Source: an uncultured Lachnospiraceae bacterium
Lineage (GTDB): Bacteria; Bacillota; Clostridia; Lachnospirales; Lachnospiraceae
Assembly (NCBI GenBank): GCA_910586205.1
Contig: CAJUGD010000031.1
Location: forward strand, 1 to 47,101
Length of the DNA: 47,101 bases
Direction of reading: 5' to 3'
Positions 1 through 8,551 of the stretch are shown in pieces (within the stretch, counting starts at the first letter, position 1; every line of letters starts with the position of its first letter). A model generated the notes under the pieces. The model saw only the letters and a program-made list of their open reading frames with translations. It searched no databases and had not been told where the DNA came from. Position numbers and translations under genes: made by a program.

Positions 1-12
1 TTCCATTTCCAA

Positions 13-24
13 GAACATCTGTTC
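13..24. promoter_or_regulatory. LexA/DinR-type SOS box (candidate)
   Basis: GAACATCTGTTC is a perfect match to the Gram-positive LexA (DinR) core GAAC-N4-GTTC. It lies just downstream of the rlmH stop, so it would act on a gene beyond the left edge of the window. Eight fixed bases are expected about 0.7 times in 47 kb by chance, so the match alone is suggestive only. Confidence 0.4.
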
Positions 25-34
25 CTTTTCGCCT

Positions 35-514
35 TTACTTATGATATGGCCCTCCTGTCATGATCCGATAACTTCTATAAATCTGCTCCAGCAGAATCAC
101 CCGCATTAATTGATGAGGAAACGTCATCTTCGAAAAGCTCAAATGCTCGTCAGCCCGCCGGATCACAGCCTCAGACAGTCCCAAAGAACCTCCAATCACA
201 AACACTACCTGGCTCCTTCCCTCTACCCCCAGCCTTTCCATCTTCTGTGCCATTTCCTCAGAACTCATCATCTTTCCTTCAATGGCAAGGGCAAACACAT
301 ACTCCCCGTCTCGGATATGGGAAAGAATCCTCTCCCCCTCCCTGTCTTTAATCTGCTTTTCCAAAGCCTCACTGACCCCGTCCGGCGTCTTTTCATCTGC
401 CACCTGAAGAATCTCCAGTTTGCAGTACCGTCCCAGCCGCTTTCTATATTCTGAGACAGCATCTGCAAAAAATTTTTCCTTAATTTTCCCCACTGCCACC
501 ACAGTAATCTTCAT
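35..514 (-). CDS. rlmH: 23S rRNA (pseudouridine-1915 N3)-methyltransferase RlmH
   Basis: This 159-residue SPOUT-class methyltransferase has the usual family length. It methylates pseudouridine 1915 in helix 69 of 23S rRNA on assembled 70S ribosomes, using SAM. The SAM-binding trefoil-knot signature is visible as VIGGSLGLSE (about residues 107-115), followed by the conserved tail with SFSKMTFPHQLMR (about 127-138) and the C-terminal YRIMTGGPYHK. The ATG at 514 is preceded by GAGG seven bases upstream, which lies inside the end of the upstream hydrolase gene. The two genes overlap by 35 bp, so translational coupling is likely. Identification is firm. Confidence 0.97.
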   Translation of the reverse strand: MKITVVAVGKIKEKFFADAVSEYRKRLGRYCKLEILQVADEKTPDGVSEALEKQIKDREGERILSHIRDGEYVFALAIEGKMMSSEEMAQKMERLGVEGRSQVVFVIGGSLGLSEAVIRRADEHLSFSKMTFPHQLMRVILLEQIYRSYRIMTGGPYHK

Positions 515-1496
515 CTGTTTTCCTCTGCTGCCGTCTCCCTGATTTTACCCGCTTCACAACCTTCCCATCCGGCTTTCTGCGTATTCCATAGATAATTTCC
601 AGAAATGTTCCTATTTCCTCCCACGCCTCCCGGCTTTCCGGAATGAGTCGCAGCGCCATCTGAAACTCATGAAACATACCGTCATAAACAGACACCCGTA
701 GTCTCCCTTTTGCTGCCCGAAGCTTGTTTGCCACGGTCAGCGTATCACTAAGCAAAACCTCCTCACTTCCCACTTGAATCAGAACCGGAGGCATTTTTTC
801 AAAATGTCCAAATGCCGGGGATAAATAAGGATCTGAAGGATCCGCCTCACCAATATACACACTGTTGTGAAGAAGATTTTCCGTAGTGCCTCCAAACTGG
901 GGATCCCTGTTAAAATTGGTCTCATGGCTCTCCCCGCTGCAGGTTAAGTCTGTCCAAGGTGACATTAACACCAGGCCAGCCGGCATAGGCATATGGTGAT
1001 CCCGCAGATACATGGCTAACGCCAGGGTCAGTCCTCCGCCGGCCGAATCCCCAGCCACCACAATCTTTTCCGGTGCATACTGTTTTTCCTCCAACAGCCA
1101 TCGGTACGCCTCCACTGCATCCATAAGAGCCGCTGGATAAGGATATTCCGGAGCCACCCGGTAATCAATGGTCAGCACATCGCCCCCCATACTTCTCTTG
1201 GAATAATAGACCGCAAAATCTCTGTAAATATTTTTCATCGGCCCGATATATCCGCCTCCGTGAAGCTGCAAAATCACCCGCCCTGTGCATACCTGCGCCG
1301 GACGCAGATACTCCATAGAAAATTTTTCCATTTCTACGATCTCATACTCATACTCTGCCGGACAAATCCACGCAGGCTCCACAGGATTTTTCCGAAGCTC
1401 TCCTGTCTGAATCCGGTGTCCCATGGCCGAATCCATCATATTCTTCATCATGTCCCGCATCAGCTTGCCCCGCAGGCTTACTTTATCTGTCCTCAT
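480..1496 (-). CDS. HSL-family alpha/beta hydrolase (esterase/lipase)
   Basis: This is a hormone-sensitive-lipase-type carboxylesterase. It carries the oxyanion-hole motif HGGGY, the nucleophile elbow GDSAGG (Ser), a late Asp in EEVLLSDT and the catalytic His in GMFHEF, which together complete the triad. There is no signal peptide, so it is probably cytoplasmic. I place the start at the ATG at 1496 because GGGAG sits five bases upstream. An in-frame ATG at 1544 overlaps the preceding gene's stop (ATGTGTGA) and has no clear RBS, but it could be used by coupling. The gene follows a condensation-domain acyltransferase and overlaps rlmH by 35 bp. The pairing suggests acyl-ester turnover; the substrate is unknown. 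The extreme C-terminus is basic and covers the rlmH start. Confidence 0.85.
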   Translation of the reverse strand: MRTDKVSLRGKLMRDMMKNMMDSAMGHRIQTGELRKNPVEPAWICPAEYEYEIVEMEKFSMEYLRPAQVCTGRVILQLHGGGYIGPMKNIYRDFAVYYSKRSMGGDVLTIDYRVAPEYPYPAALMDAVEAYRWLLEEKQYAPEKIVVAGDSAGGGLTLALAMYLRDHHMPMPAGLVLMSPWTDLTCSGESHETNFNRDPQFGGTTENLLHNSVYIGEADPSDPYLSPAFGHFEKMPPVLIQVGSEEVLLSDTLTVANKLRAAKGRLRVSVYDGMFHEFQMALRLIPESREAWEEIGTFLEIIYGIRRKPDGKVVKRVKSGRRQQRKTDEDYCGGSGEN

Positions 1497-1536
1497 AAGT
1501 TCTCCCAACTGATCATCTTCTCTGATTCTGCCTCTC

Positions 1537-3009
1537 TCACACATGCAGCCGTCTTAACAGCTCATCTCTCCAATTCCTCTCTCCGGCCAAATAATTCTTA
1601 ATCTCTCGGGCCGCCTCTCCCCCTGTATGCCCTACCTGCTTTACCATCCGGGATGCTTTGGCCTCCCCGCCTTTCTGCAGAATCAGCACCTTCCGGACGC
1701 GGGGATACATATCCCGTTTTTTCGCTGAAGACGGCCCGTTTCCCTCCAACTGTATCCGGACTCCATCTTCCTTCAGCTTGTCAAAAAATGTTCTCTGTAA
1801 ATGACTGTCTGAAAATACAGAGGTAAAAGTAATCACCACCTCCTGATCATAGGCACAGACGGCGCATTTTACAGGCTGTCTCCTGGATACTCCTATCATC
1901 AGATGGAAGCGTTCGATTTCTTTTTCCTGCTCCGGCTCCACCTTAATCACTCCGATATTGGATAACGTCATAGTATAAGCCCGATCCTTCATCCAAAATA
2001 CCAGATTTAAGGCCAGACTTTTAAGTACCAGAGGAATCACCCGCAGATACCATTTCTTTTCCCGTGATACATTATAAGAAATGCTCTCCTCCAACCGCTT
2101 CTTATCAATCTTTCTGTCCATCTGCCGGGAAATCTTTCCAAGAAGCGTCTCAAAGCTTATATCCGGATTCCGGAACAAATGTCCGATCATGGTAACTGCA
2201 AAAAAGTTGGCCATGGTCTCCGAGGCGAAAAATGCCCGCAGGTTAATGGGCAGATTCAATACTACCGGTTCAGTCCAAGGCTTTCCGTCCAGATATTCCT
2301 GCCAAATGGACCACACCAACACTGCTGCCAGATATTTTGTAATACTAACCCCATACCCATGGCATACTTTCTTCAGCTCATTGGTATTTACATATCCATG
2401 AAGCACCTGTCCTGTCCCAAGGGGCAGATAATTCCCCTCCAGACGGTATGCCGGATGAGAACTATACCTGCGCCGCGGAACCTCCCGGTAATTCTCCAGA
2501 TAACTGTCCACAACGGAAAATTCCTGTTCCATAGGCGTCTTTTCATCCTCAGCCTTCCAAAAACCATCATCTTCCCCATGAATCAACTGCAGATACCGCC
2601 CTGTCAGATCCTTTAACATATTCACTGCCCCAAGGCCGTCTGTCAAGGCATGAAAAACCTCCAGATTAATTCTCTTTTCATAATACGTTACCCGAAATAA
2701 AAATTTCCGGTTCCCATGAGGATCTATATACCGGCAGGGATACGTACTCTCCCTCTGTACTTGGGGAACCTTCTTATTCTCCTCAAAATAATACCAGAAA
2801 AGCCCCTTTCTAAGTCTTACCCGAAAATTCCGGATATGGGGCAGAATATCCTCCAAAGCCTGCTGCAATACCTCCGGCTTCACCTGCTCCTTTAATGTTA
2901 CAGAAAGCCGAAACACCTGGCTCATATTTTCATTGGCAATCACAGGGAAAATCTTCGCCGTATTGTCCAATCTTCTCCACTGACCATTTAATACCTTCTT
3001 ATTCATCAT
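1537..3009 (-). CDS. condensation-domain/alcohol acetyltransferase-like acyltransferase
   Basis: This protein of about 490 residues resembles the AATase/NRPS condensation-domain superfamily of CoA-dependent acyltransferases. A single HxxxDG-type catalytic motif is present (HALTDG, about residue 125), followed by the paired-lobe architecture. I see no adenylation or carrier domain, so it is a stand-alone acyltransferase and not part of an NRPS. The start at 3009 (MMNKK) has AAAGGA upstream; two further upstream ATGs in frame (3018 and 3039) lack well-spaced sites. The stop lies within or next to the start of the HSL-type esterase, which points to a co-transcribed acylation/deacylation pair. 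The substrate is unknown. Basic patches near the C-terminus could contact membranes or acidic cofactors. Confidence 0.7.
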   Translation of the reverse strand: MMNKKVLNGQWRRLDNTAKIFPVIANENMSQVFRLSVTLKEQVKPEVLQQALEDILPHIRNFRVRLRKGLFWYYFEENKKVPQVQRESTYPCRYIDPHGNRKFLFRVTYYEKRINLEVFHALTDGLGAVNMLKDLTGRYLQLIHGEDDGFWKAEDEKTPMEQEFSVVDSYLENYREVPRRRYSSHPAYRLEGNYLPLGTGQVLHGYVNTNELKKVCHGYGVSITKYLAAVLVWSIWQEYLDGKPWTEPVVLNLPINLRAFFASETMANFFAVTMIGHLFRNPDISFETLLGKISRQMDRKIDKKRLEESISYNVSREKKWYLRVIPLVLKSLALNLVFWMKDRAYTMTLSNIGVIKVEPEQEKEIERFHLMIGVSRRQPVKCAVCAYDQEVVITFTSVFSDSHLQRTFFDKLKEDGVRIQLEGNGPSSAKKRDMYPRVRKVLILQKGGEAKASRMVKQVGHTGGEAAREIKNYLAGERNWRDELLRRLHV

Positions 3010-3174
3010 TTTGCCCATTCCTTTCCAGGATACAAACATGTTTTGAATACTTAGTCAAATCCCTGCTATCTCCCTTTTTTAACCTTCCTCTCCTCATCAC
3101 TGCTTACGGATTTCTTACTAAACAGTATCATCTTCATTCTATAACGTTCCCTATTTCCCCAGTTCAATACTATC

Positions 3175-3663
3175 TCAAAACTCTAAAATCATATCATACC
3201 ACACAGCCCCTCCATGAACCGAATTGGAAATTCCTAAGTTCCGGTACCCGAATCTCTCATAAAAGCCGATCAGCCGCTCCTTACAGGTCAATATCAGCCC
3301 TTTGCGTCCCTTGTTCCTTGCCTCCTCAATCAGATGCTCCATCAACTGTCCTGCTAATCCTTTATGCTGCCACTCCGGCACTACATCCAGGCCAAAAATA
3401 CTCTGATAAGCTCCGTCCGGCTCATGATATCCTGTATCCTCAAACATCTCATCATGAATGGTTCTGGCATTCGTTACACATCCGTTGATAAAACCTACAA
3501 TTTGCCCGTCTTTCTCTGCCACAAAAAAACTCTCTGGAAATACCTGTATTCTTTGCGCAAAAGAAGCCCGGGCCGCAGCCTCTGCTTCTGGAAAACAGAC
3601 TGCCTCCACCCGGGCCACGGCATCCAGATCTTCCGGCACTACCTGCCTGATGATAATATCCAT
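3175..3663 (-). CDS. GNAT-family N-acetyltransferase
   Basis: The 162-residue protein has the usual GNAT length. The acetyl-CoA-binding motif A is visible as VVPEWQHKGLAGQLMEHL (about residues 95-112, Q-x-x-G-x-A type), followed by a beta5-like segment (GLILTCKERLIGFYERFGYR) with the common FYERFGY substrate loop. The ATG at 3663 has AAGGAG nine bases upstream. It stands about 165 bp from the acyltransferase start and 65 bp from the response-regulator stop, so it could share a transcript with either. The acetyl acceptor cannot be predicted. Confidence 0.85.
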   Translation of the reverse strand: MDIIIRQVVPEDLDAVARVEAVCFPEAEAAARASFAQRIQVFPESFFVAEKDGQIVGFINGCVTNARTIHDEMFEDTGYHEPDGAYQSIFGLDVVPEWQHKGLAGQLMEHLIEEARNKGRKGLILTCKERLIGFYERFGYRNLGISNSVHGGAVWYDMILEF

Positions 3664-3727
3664 GCCATTCTACTCCTTATTGTTTCTTTCATTATAGCCG
3701 TTCAAATACCTCCTAAACGGCTTCCTT

Positions 3728-4441
3728 TCACTTTCCCTGCTCCAAAATCCTAAAATAATATCCCACCCCCCATTTGGTATGTACATATCTGGGCTCACTG
3801 GGGCTGGGCTCTATCTTTTCCCGCAGCCGCCGCACATGCACATCTACTGTGCGCACATCTCCTGACTCGCTGGCCTTATTCCCCCACACAAGAGATAACA
3901 GCATCTCCCGGCTGTACACCTTATTAGGATTGCTTACAAAAAGATCCAAAAGGTCAAATTCCTTAGCTGTCAGATTAATCTCCCTTTCTCCGATAAATAC
4001 CCGTCTTCCCTCCTGATCCAGCTTCAAATCTCCTGCTGTGATCATTCGGTTTTCCTGCTTTCCTCCCTTACCGGACTTTCTGGCATTCCGGCGCATGATA
4101 GCCTTGATCCGCGCTTTGACTTCCAAAATATTAAAAGGCTTTGTAATATAATCATCCGCGCCATATTCCAGCCCTAAGATTTTATCCATATCACCGCCTT
4201 TGGCCGTAAGCATAATGATCGGCATCTCAGAAAATTCCCGAATAGCCTGACATACCTCAAACCCATCAAACTTAGGAAGCATCACATCCAGCAATACCAC
4301 ATCATATTCATTCTGCTTTGCCAGATGGATCGCTTCCTCCCCGTCATATGCACAATCTACTTCCATTCCATCCTGCTCCAGACTGAAACGGATACCCTTT
4401 ACAATCAGCTTCTCATCATCCACTACCAAAATCTTTGCCAT
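3728..4441 (-). CDS. OmpR/PhoB-family response regulator
   Basis: This is a two-component response regulator of about 237 residues. The receiver domain (1-115) has the acidic pocket D8/D9, phospho-acceptor D52 (LLDVMLPKFDG), T79 and K101 (ITKPF). The C-terminal winged helix (about 140-237) contains the conserved LTAKEFDLL and VDVHVRRLREKI recognition-helix region. It resembles WalR/PhoB/YycF-type regulators. The ATG at 4441 is preceded by GGGGAGG; an upstream ATG (4462) overlaps that RBS and is unlikely to be used. No histidine kinase lies downstream, where it usually does in Firmicutes, so its partner must be elsewhere. Confidence 0.92.
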   Translation of the reverse strand: MAKILVVDDEKLIVKGIRFSLEQDGMEVDCAYDGEEAIHLAKQNEYDVVLLDVMLPKFDGFEVCQAIREFSEMPIIMLTAKGGDMDKILGLEYGADDYITKPFNILEVKARIKAIMRRNARKSGKGGKQENRMITAGDLKLDQEGRRVFIGEREINLTAKEFDLLDLFVSNPNKVYSREMLLSLVWGNKASESGDVRTVDVHVRRLREKIEPSPSEPRYVHTKWGVGYYFRILEQGK

Positions 4442-4569
4442 GACTTCCCTTACCTCCCCCATTCTCTGTCTGAATCCCTTTCTTTATCTGCCCCAATCCC
4501 ACTCTGTAAGCAACTGTTCGGAATGGAATTATTTCCTAATGCAGATTTATCCTTGGGAACACTCTGCTG

Positions 4570-5415
4570 TCACACAATGATGTCGTCTTTTATTTTCTGA
4601 AATGCCGCATCCTTGATACCGGAAATCTCCATAATATCCTCAATGCGTCCAAACCCGCCCCGTTCTTCCCGATAACGGATAATGTCTTCAGCCCTGGCTT
4701 CCCCGATTCCGCGAAGGGTCATCAGTTCTTCTTTTGTCGCTGTATTCAGATTCACTTTTTCGGAAGATGGTAAACCTCTGCTTCCTGGCAGCATACCTGT
4801 ATCTGTACGGTTTCCCGGCTGCCCGCTTTCTCCATGACTTCCAGCCTGAACGCCGGTTCTGGCTGTCCACTCTGTATCCGGCACCTGCTCTTGGTCTGGT
4901 ACTTCCAGTCTCATACCATCCCAAACCGGCTCTGCCAAATTCAGATAATCCTCAGCCGCCTTATCAGTGAAGCCTCCTGCCATTTTAATGGCTTCAAAAA
5001 CCCTCTGGCCCTCTTTCAGCTCATAAACTCCAGGATTTTCCACTTGTCCGCATACATGGACAAAACAAGAACTCTCCGGCTTCTCCTGTACGGACGGCAT
5101 TCCCTGCTCTGTGAAAGCCTCTGACTCACCCAAAATACTCTGGTCTTTCAAATGCTCTGACCTTCCCAAAGCTTCATCACCTGCCAAAGCTACTGATGCA
5201 TTCAGGGCATTCTGTTCTGTCAAAGCTTCTGATACATCCAGTTCTTCCTGTCCTGCCTGCATTCCTGCCCCGATTTTTCTTTGCCTATCTTCCTCTGCTG
5301 TTAAAATGATCTCTCCTTTTCCAGCCGCACCGCAGCTATGAGAAAATCCGGCTGCGGCCAGAAACACAGTAATTGTTAACGCTTTACCATATCTCTTTCT
5401 ATTCTTTCTATTCAT
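4570..5415 (-). CDS. ComEA-like secreted SLBB + helix-hairpin-helix DNA-binding protein
   Basis: The protein has about 281 residues. An N-terminal basic and hydrophobic segment (about residues 1-25) is followed by a Cys in a poor lipobox (SHSC), so it is a signal anchor or a non-canonical lipoprotein. Residues about 62-103 form seven degenerate hexapeptides of the type xEALxx. An SLBB domain follows (HVCGQVENPGVYEL to GMRLEVP), then a low-complexity linker, then a C-terminal ComEA-type double HhH (VNLNTATKEELMTLRGIGEARA to DIIV). ComEA proteins bind extracellular double-stranded DNA during natural transformation. The start at 5415 removes ten residues that precede the basic region. No comEC or comEB is adjacent. 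Competence itself is not demonstrated. Confidence 0.82.
   Translation of the reverse strand: MNRKNRKRYGKALTITVFLAAAGFSHSCGAAGKGEIILTAEEDRQRKIGAGMQAGQEELDVSEALTEQNALNASVALAGDEALGRSEHLKDQSILGESEAFTEQGMPSVQEKPESSCFVHVCGQVENPGVYELKEGQRVFEAIKMAGGFTDKAAEDYLNLAEPVWDGMRLEVPDQEQVPDTEWTARTGVQAGSHGESGQPGNRTDTGMLPGSRGLPSSEKVNLNTATKEELMTLRGIGEARAEDIIRYREERGGFGRIEDIMEISGIKDAAFQKIKDDIIV
5107..5232 (-). repeat. 18-bp degenerate tandem repeat encoding hexapeptides in the ComEA-like gene
   Basis: Seven consecutive 6-codon units are read on the minus strand: SEALTE, QNALNA, SVALAG, DEALGR, SEHLKD, QSILGE and SEAFTE. At DNA level the core (C/G)AAAGC-T-CTGA recurs at about 5113, 5149, 5166, 5184 and 5221, spaced 18 or 36 bp apart. 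The units have diverged, which indicates an older expansion that forms a spacer between the membrane and the SLBB domain. Confidence 0.65.
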
Positions 5416-5512
5416 GTTCTTCTCTCCTATCCGAGAGAATCCCAAATTCAGCCTAGTACTATTCTACCGAAAGATACCCTTAAATACAAGTACAAATTTT
5501 CGGTTAAATCAA

Positions 5513-6067
5513 CTATTTCTCCAAAAAGCATCCCGTCTCGTGGGAGTAGATCACCCCCACTGCCTGCAGATAAGCATAAATAATCGTAGTTCCCACAAAT
5601 TTCATCCCACGTTTTTTCAGATCCTTTGACACCTTGTCCGAAAGCTCTGAACAGGTTTTTCCTTTCTCATAAATCACTTCTCCCTCTGTCCATTGCCAGA
5701 GATAATTCGAAAAGCTCTGAAACTCCCTCTGAATCTCACGAAACACCCAGGCATTTTTTACTGCTGCCTGGATTTTCCTCCTGTTGCGGATTATTCCAGG
5801 ATTCTTCATCAGCTTTTCCACATCATCTTCCTGATACCCGCACACCATCTCCAAATCAAAATTATCAAAAGCCAACCGGAACGCCTCTCTTTTATTCAGA
5901 ACACACTCCCATGACAATCCGGCTTGAAAGCCCTCCAGCACAAGCATTTCAAACAGCAGGCGGTCATCATATACAGGAACTCCCCACTCCTTGTCATGGT
6001 AATGGATATACGTCTCATTCTTCGGGTTAGCCCACCAGCATCTTATCTTCTTATCCTTCCACTCCAT
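5513..6067 (-). CDS. tag: DNA-3-methyladenine glycosylase I
   Basis: This 184-residue base-excision glycosylase removes 3-methyladenine from alkylated DNA. The family signature is clear: RCWWANPKNETYIHYHDKEWG near the N-terminus includes the zinc-ligand Cys, the Tag-specific Trp/Tyr pocket and the His ligand. Further motifs are FEMLVLEGFQAGLSW with its Glu, and a C-terminal KFVGTTIIYAYLQAVGVIYSHETGC that supplies the late His and Cys zinc ligands. Length and motif order fit Tag. The ATG at 6067 follows GGGAG. It lies 50 bp after metH with no visible terminator, so it may be read through from that operon. Confidence 0.96.
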   Translation of the reverse strand: MEWKDKKIRCWWANPKNETYIHYHDKEWGVPVYDDRLLFEMLVLEGFQAGLSWECVLNKREAFRLAFDNFDLEMVCGYQEDDVEKLMKNPGIIRNRRKIQAAVKNAWVFREIQREFQSFSNYLWQWTEGEVIYEKGKTCSELSDKVSKDLKKRGMKFVGTTIIYAYLQAVGVIYSHETGCFLEK

Positions 6068-6117
6068 GAAATATGCTCTCCCATTTGTCCTTTCTTAAGA
6101 TATTGTATTTTTTACTT

Positions 6118-8538
6118 TCAACCTGCAAAAATCCCTTCCGCATAATTCACCGAAGCCATGGCATCCCTGCAGTACTGATCCGCTCCCATGGAATCTGCAT
6201 ATTCCTTCGTCAGTACAGCTCCTCCCACCATCACCTTTACCCAGGGCGTCCTTTTGTGAAGCAGCCGAATTGTTTCTTCCATGCTGGGTACGGTTGTTGT
6301 CATCAGCGCACTGAGGCCCACAAGCTTTACCTGTCTCTCCTCTGCCAGATCCACAATCCTTTTGGGCGGCACATCCTTTCCTAAATCCAACACCTCATAT
6401 CCATAATTCTCCAGAAGAACTTTCACAATATTTTTGCCGATATCATGAATATCCCCTTTCACCGTGGCCAGGATAATTTCCCCCTTTTTCTCCTGTTCCC
6501 CGCCTGATGCCTGCAGACTTTCCCGAACAAGCTCAAACGCTGCCTTGGCTGCCTCTGCGCTCATGAGAAGCTGAGGAAGAAAAATCGTCCCTGCCTCAAA
6601 GCCTTTTCCCACTCGATCCAGGGCAGGAATCATCTCCTGATTGATCAAGTCCATAGGCTCCCGAACTTCCAAAAGCTCCCGAACCGCCCGAACTGCCTGC
6701 TCCTTTAATCCCCGCTCAATGCCGGACGCCAAAGGAGAGCTTTCATTGCTCTTGCCGCTCTCTGCACCGCCTGCCTTTTTGGTCTCAGCAGCCGCCTTCC
6801 GTCTGGCCGCCTCATCCGCATATGCCTGAATGTAATCCCCGCACCGATCATCGAATCCCCTCAGCGCCCTAAAGCTGTGATACACCCTCATCATGGCATC
6901 AGAATTTGGGTTAATAATGGCAGCATTCAATCCATTCTCCAGCGCCATGGCAAAAAAGGTCCCATTAATATTTTCCCTCACCGGAAGTCCAAAGGAAATA
7001 TTAGACACTCCAAGAATCGTCTTTCCCCCCAGTTCCCCGCGCACCCTGCGCACAGTCTCCAAGGTAGTTACTGCCCCCTGGCTGTCTGAACTGATGGTCA
7101 TACACAAAGCATCAATTACAATATCCTCTGGCCCGATGCCATATTCAGCCGCTGTACGGTAAATCTTCTCAGCCACCTGGAGCCGTGCCTCAGCCGTCTC
7201 CGGAATACCATCTTCGTCCAGAGCCAGGGCCACCACCACACCACCGTATTTTTTCACCAGAGGAAAAACTTCCCTCATAGACTCCTCTTTGCCGTTGACT
7301 GAATTAATCAAAGGCTTTCCGTTGTACACCCGCATCGCCCGCTCCATGGCTTTCAGATCCGAGGTATCGATCTGCAGAGGCAGCTCAATAATACTCTGAA
7401 GCTCCTTTACAACCTCCTCCATCATAGACGGCTCATCGATCTCCGGCAATCCCACATTTACATCCAGCACATGGGCCCCATGTTCCTGCTGGGAAACCCC
7501 TTCCTGAAGAATATATTCCAGATTATGATCCCGTAATGCCTGTTTAAACTTTGATTTGCCGGTGGGATTGATCCTCTCCCCGATAATCACAGGATCTCTG
7601 TCAATCTCCACTGCCTGGGCAAAAGACGAGACTACGGTCCTGCCTTTTCTTTTTATCGGAACCGGCTCTATCCCCTTACAGCATTCAACAGTCCGGCGAA
7701 TATGCTCCGGCGTAGTTCCGCAGCAGCCTCCCACCACTCTTGCACCCATGCAGGCCATCTCCTTCATCCGATCTGCAAAGGTGTCTGCATCAATGTCATA
7801 TACTGTCTGTCCGTTTTCACTGCGGGGCAAGCCTGCATTGGGATTCACGATCACAGGGATTGACGCAAGACTTAGTATCTCCTTTACGATTCCCTTCATC
7901 TGCACTGGCCCTAAGCCGCAGTTGATTCCCAGAGCATCCACTCCCAGCCCCTCTAACATGGCAATCACCGAGGCTGGGGTTCCTCCTGTCAGAAGCTTTC
8001 CCTTTTCATCAAAGGTCATGGTCACAAAAATCGGAAGATCACAGCTTTCCTTTGCCCCGAGCACAGCAGCCTTTGCCTCATAACTGTCACTCATGGTCTC
8101 GATCAGAATCAGATCTGCCCCTTCCTTAGCACCTGCTGACGCTATCTGCCCAAACAGCCGAACCGCATCCTCAAAATCAAGGTCCCCCAAAGGCTTTAAA
8201 AGCTTCCCTGTAGGGCCCATATCCAGTGCAATAAACCCATCCCTTCCGCTTAACCGGATAGCCTCCCGACCGTTTCGCACTGCTGCCCTGATTACATCCT
8301 CCACCAAAAATCCTGACCCTTCATGATACTTAATTCCATCTACCCCAAAGGTATTGGTGGTCACAATATCCGCCCCTGCCTCCAAATAGGCCCTGTGAAT
8401 CTCCACTAAAACTTCCGGGTGTGTGATATTCCAGGTCCCGGGCAGCTCTCCCGGCTTTAATCCTCTGGCCTGCAGAAGACTTCCCATACCACCGTCGCAG
8501 AATAATATCCTCTCCTGTATCGCCTCTCTGATGTTCAT
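6118..8538 (-). CDS. metH: cobalamin-dependent methionine synthase without reactivation domain
   Basis: The protein has about 806 residues. The domains, in order, are: a homocysteine methyltransferase barrel (about 1-300, with the zinc Cys pair in VVGGCCGTTPEHI), a pterin-binding barrel (from GERINPTGKSKFK, about 320-580), the helical cap, and a C-terminal B12 Rossmann domain with the cobalamin-binding KGDIHDIGKNIV (Asp-x-His-x-x-Gly). It methylates homocysteine using methyl-THF. The C-terminal activation domain of E. coli MetH is absent and is encoded separately just upstream. I choose the ATG at 8538 because GAGGAG lies upstream; an earlier in-frame codon at 8604 would overlap the preceding gene. 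Confidence 0.96.
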   Translation of the reverse strand: MNIREAIQERILFCDGGMGSLLQARGLKPGELPGTWNITHPEVLVEIHRAYLEAGADIVTTNTFGVDGIKYHEGSGFLVEDVIRAAVRNGREAIRLSGRDGFIALDMGPTGKLLKPLGDLDFEDAVRLFGQIASAGAKEGADLILIETMSDSYEAKAAVLGAKESCDLPIFVTMTFDEKGKLLTGGTPASVIAMLEGLGVDALGINCGLGPVQMKGIVKEILSLASIPVIVNPNAGLPRSENGQTVYDIDADTFADRMKEMACMGARVVGGCCGTTPEHIRRTVECCKGIEPVPIKRKGRTVVSSFAQAVEIDRDPVIIGERINPTGKSKFKQALRDHNLEYILQEGVSQQEHGAHVLDVNVGLPEIDEPSMMEEVVKELQSIIELPLQIDTSDLKAMERAMRVYNGKPLINSVNGKEESMREVFPLVKKYGGVVVALALDEDGIPETAEARLQVAEKIYRTAAEYGIGPEDIVIDALCMTISSDSQGAVTTLETVRRVRGELGGKTILGVSNISFGLPVRENINGTFFAMALENGLNAAIINPNSDAMMRVYHSFRALRGFDDRCGDYIQAYADEAARRKAAAETKKAGGAESGKSNESSPLASGIERGLKEQAVRAVRELLEVREPMDLINQEMIPALDRVGKGFEAGTIFLPQLLMSAEAAKAAFELVRESLQASGGEQEKKGEIILATVKGDIHDIGKNIVKVLLENYGYEVLDLGKDVPPKRIVDLAEERQVKLVGLSALMTTTVPSMEETIRLLHKRTPWVKVMVGGAVLTKEYADSMGADQYCRDAMASVNYAEGIFAG

Positions 8539-8551
8539 AATCGTCTCCTCT

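Noticed and set aside
7556..8083. 175-codon plus-strand frame opposite metH
   Set aside because: Shadow of a well-conserved gene; no RBS and no independent protein pattern.
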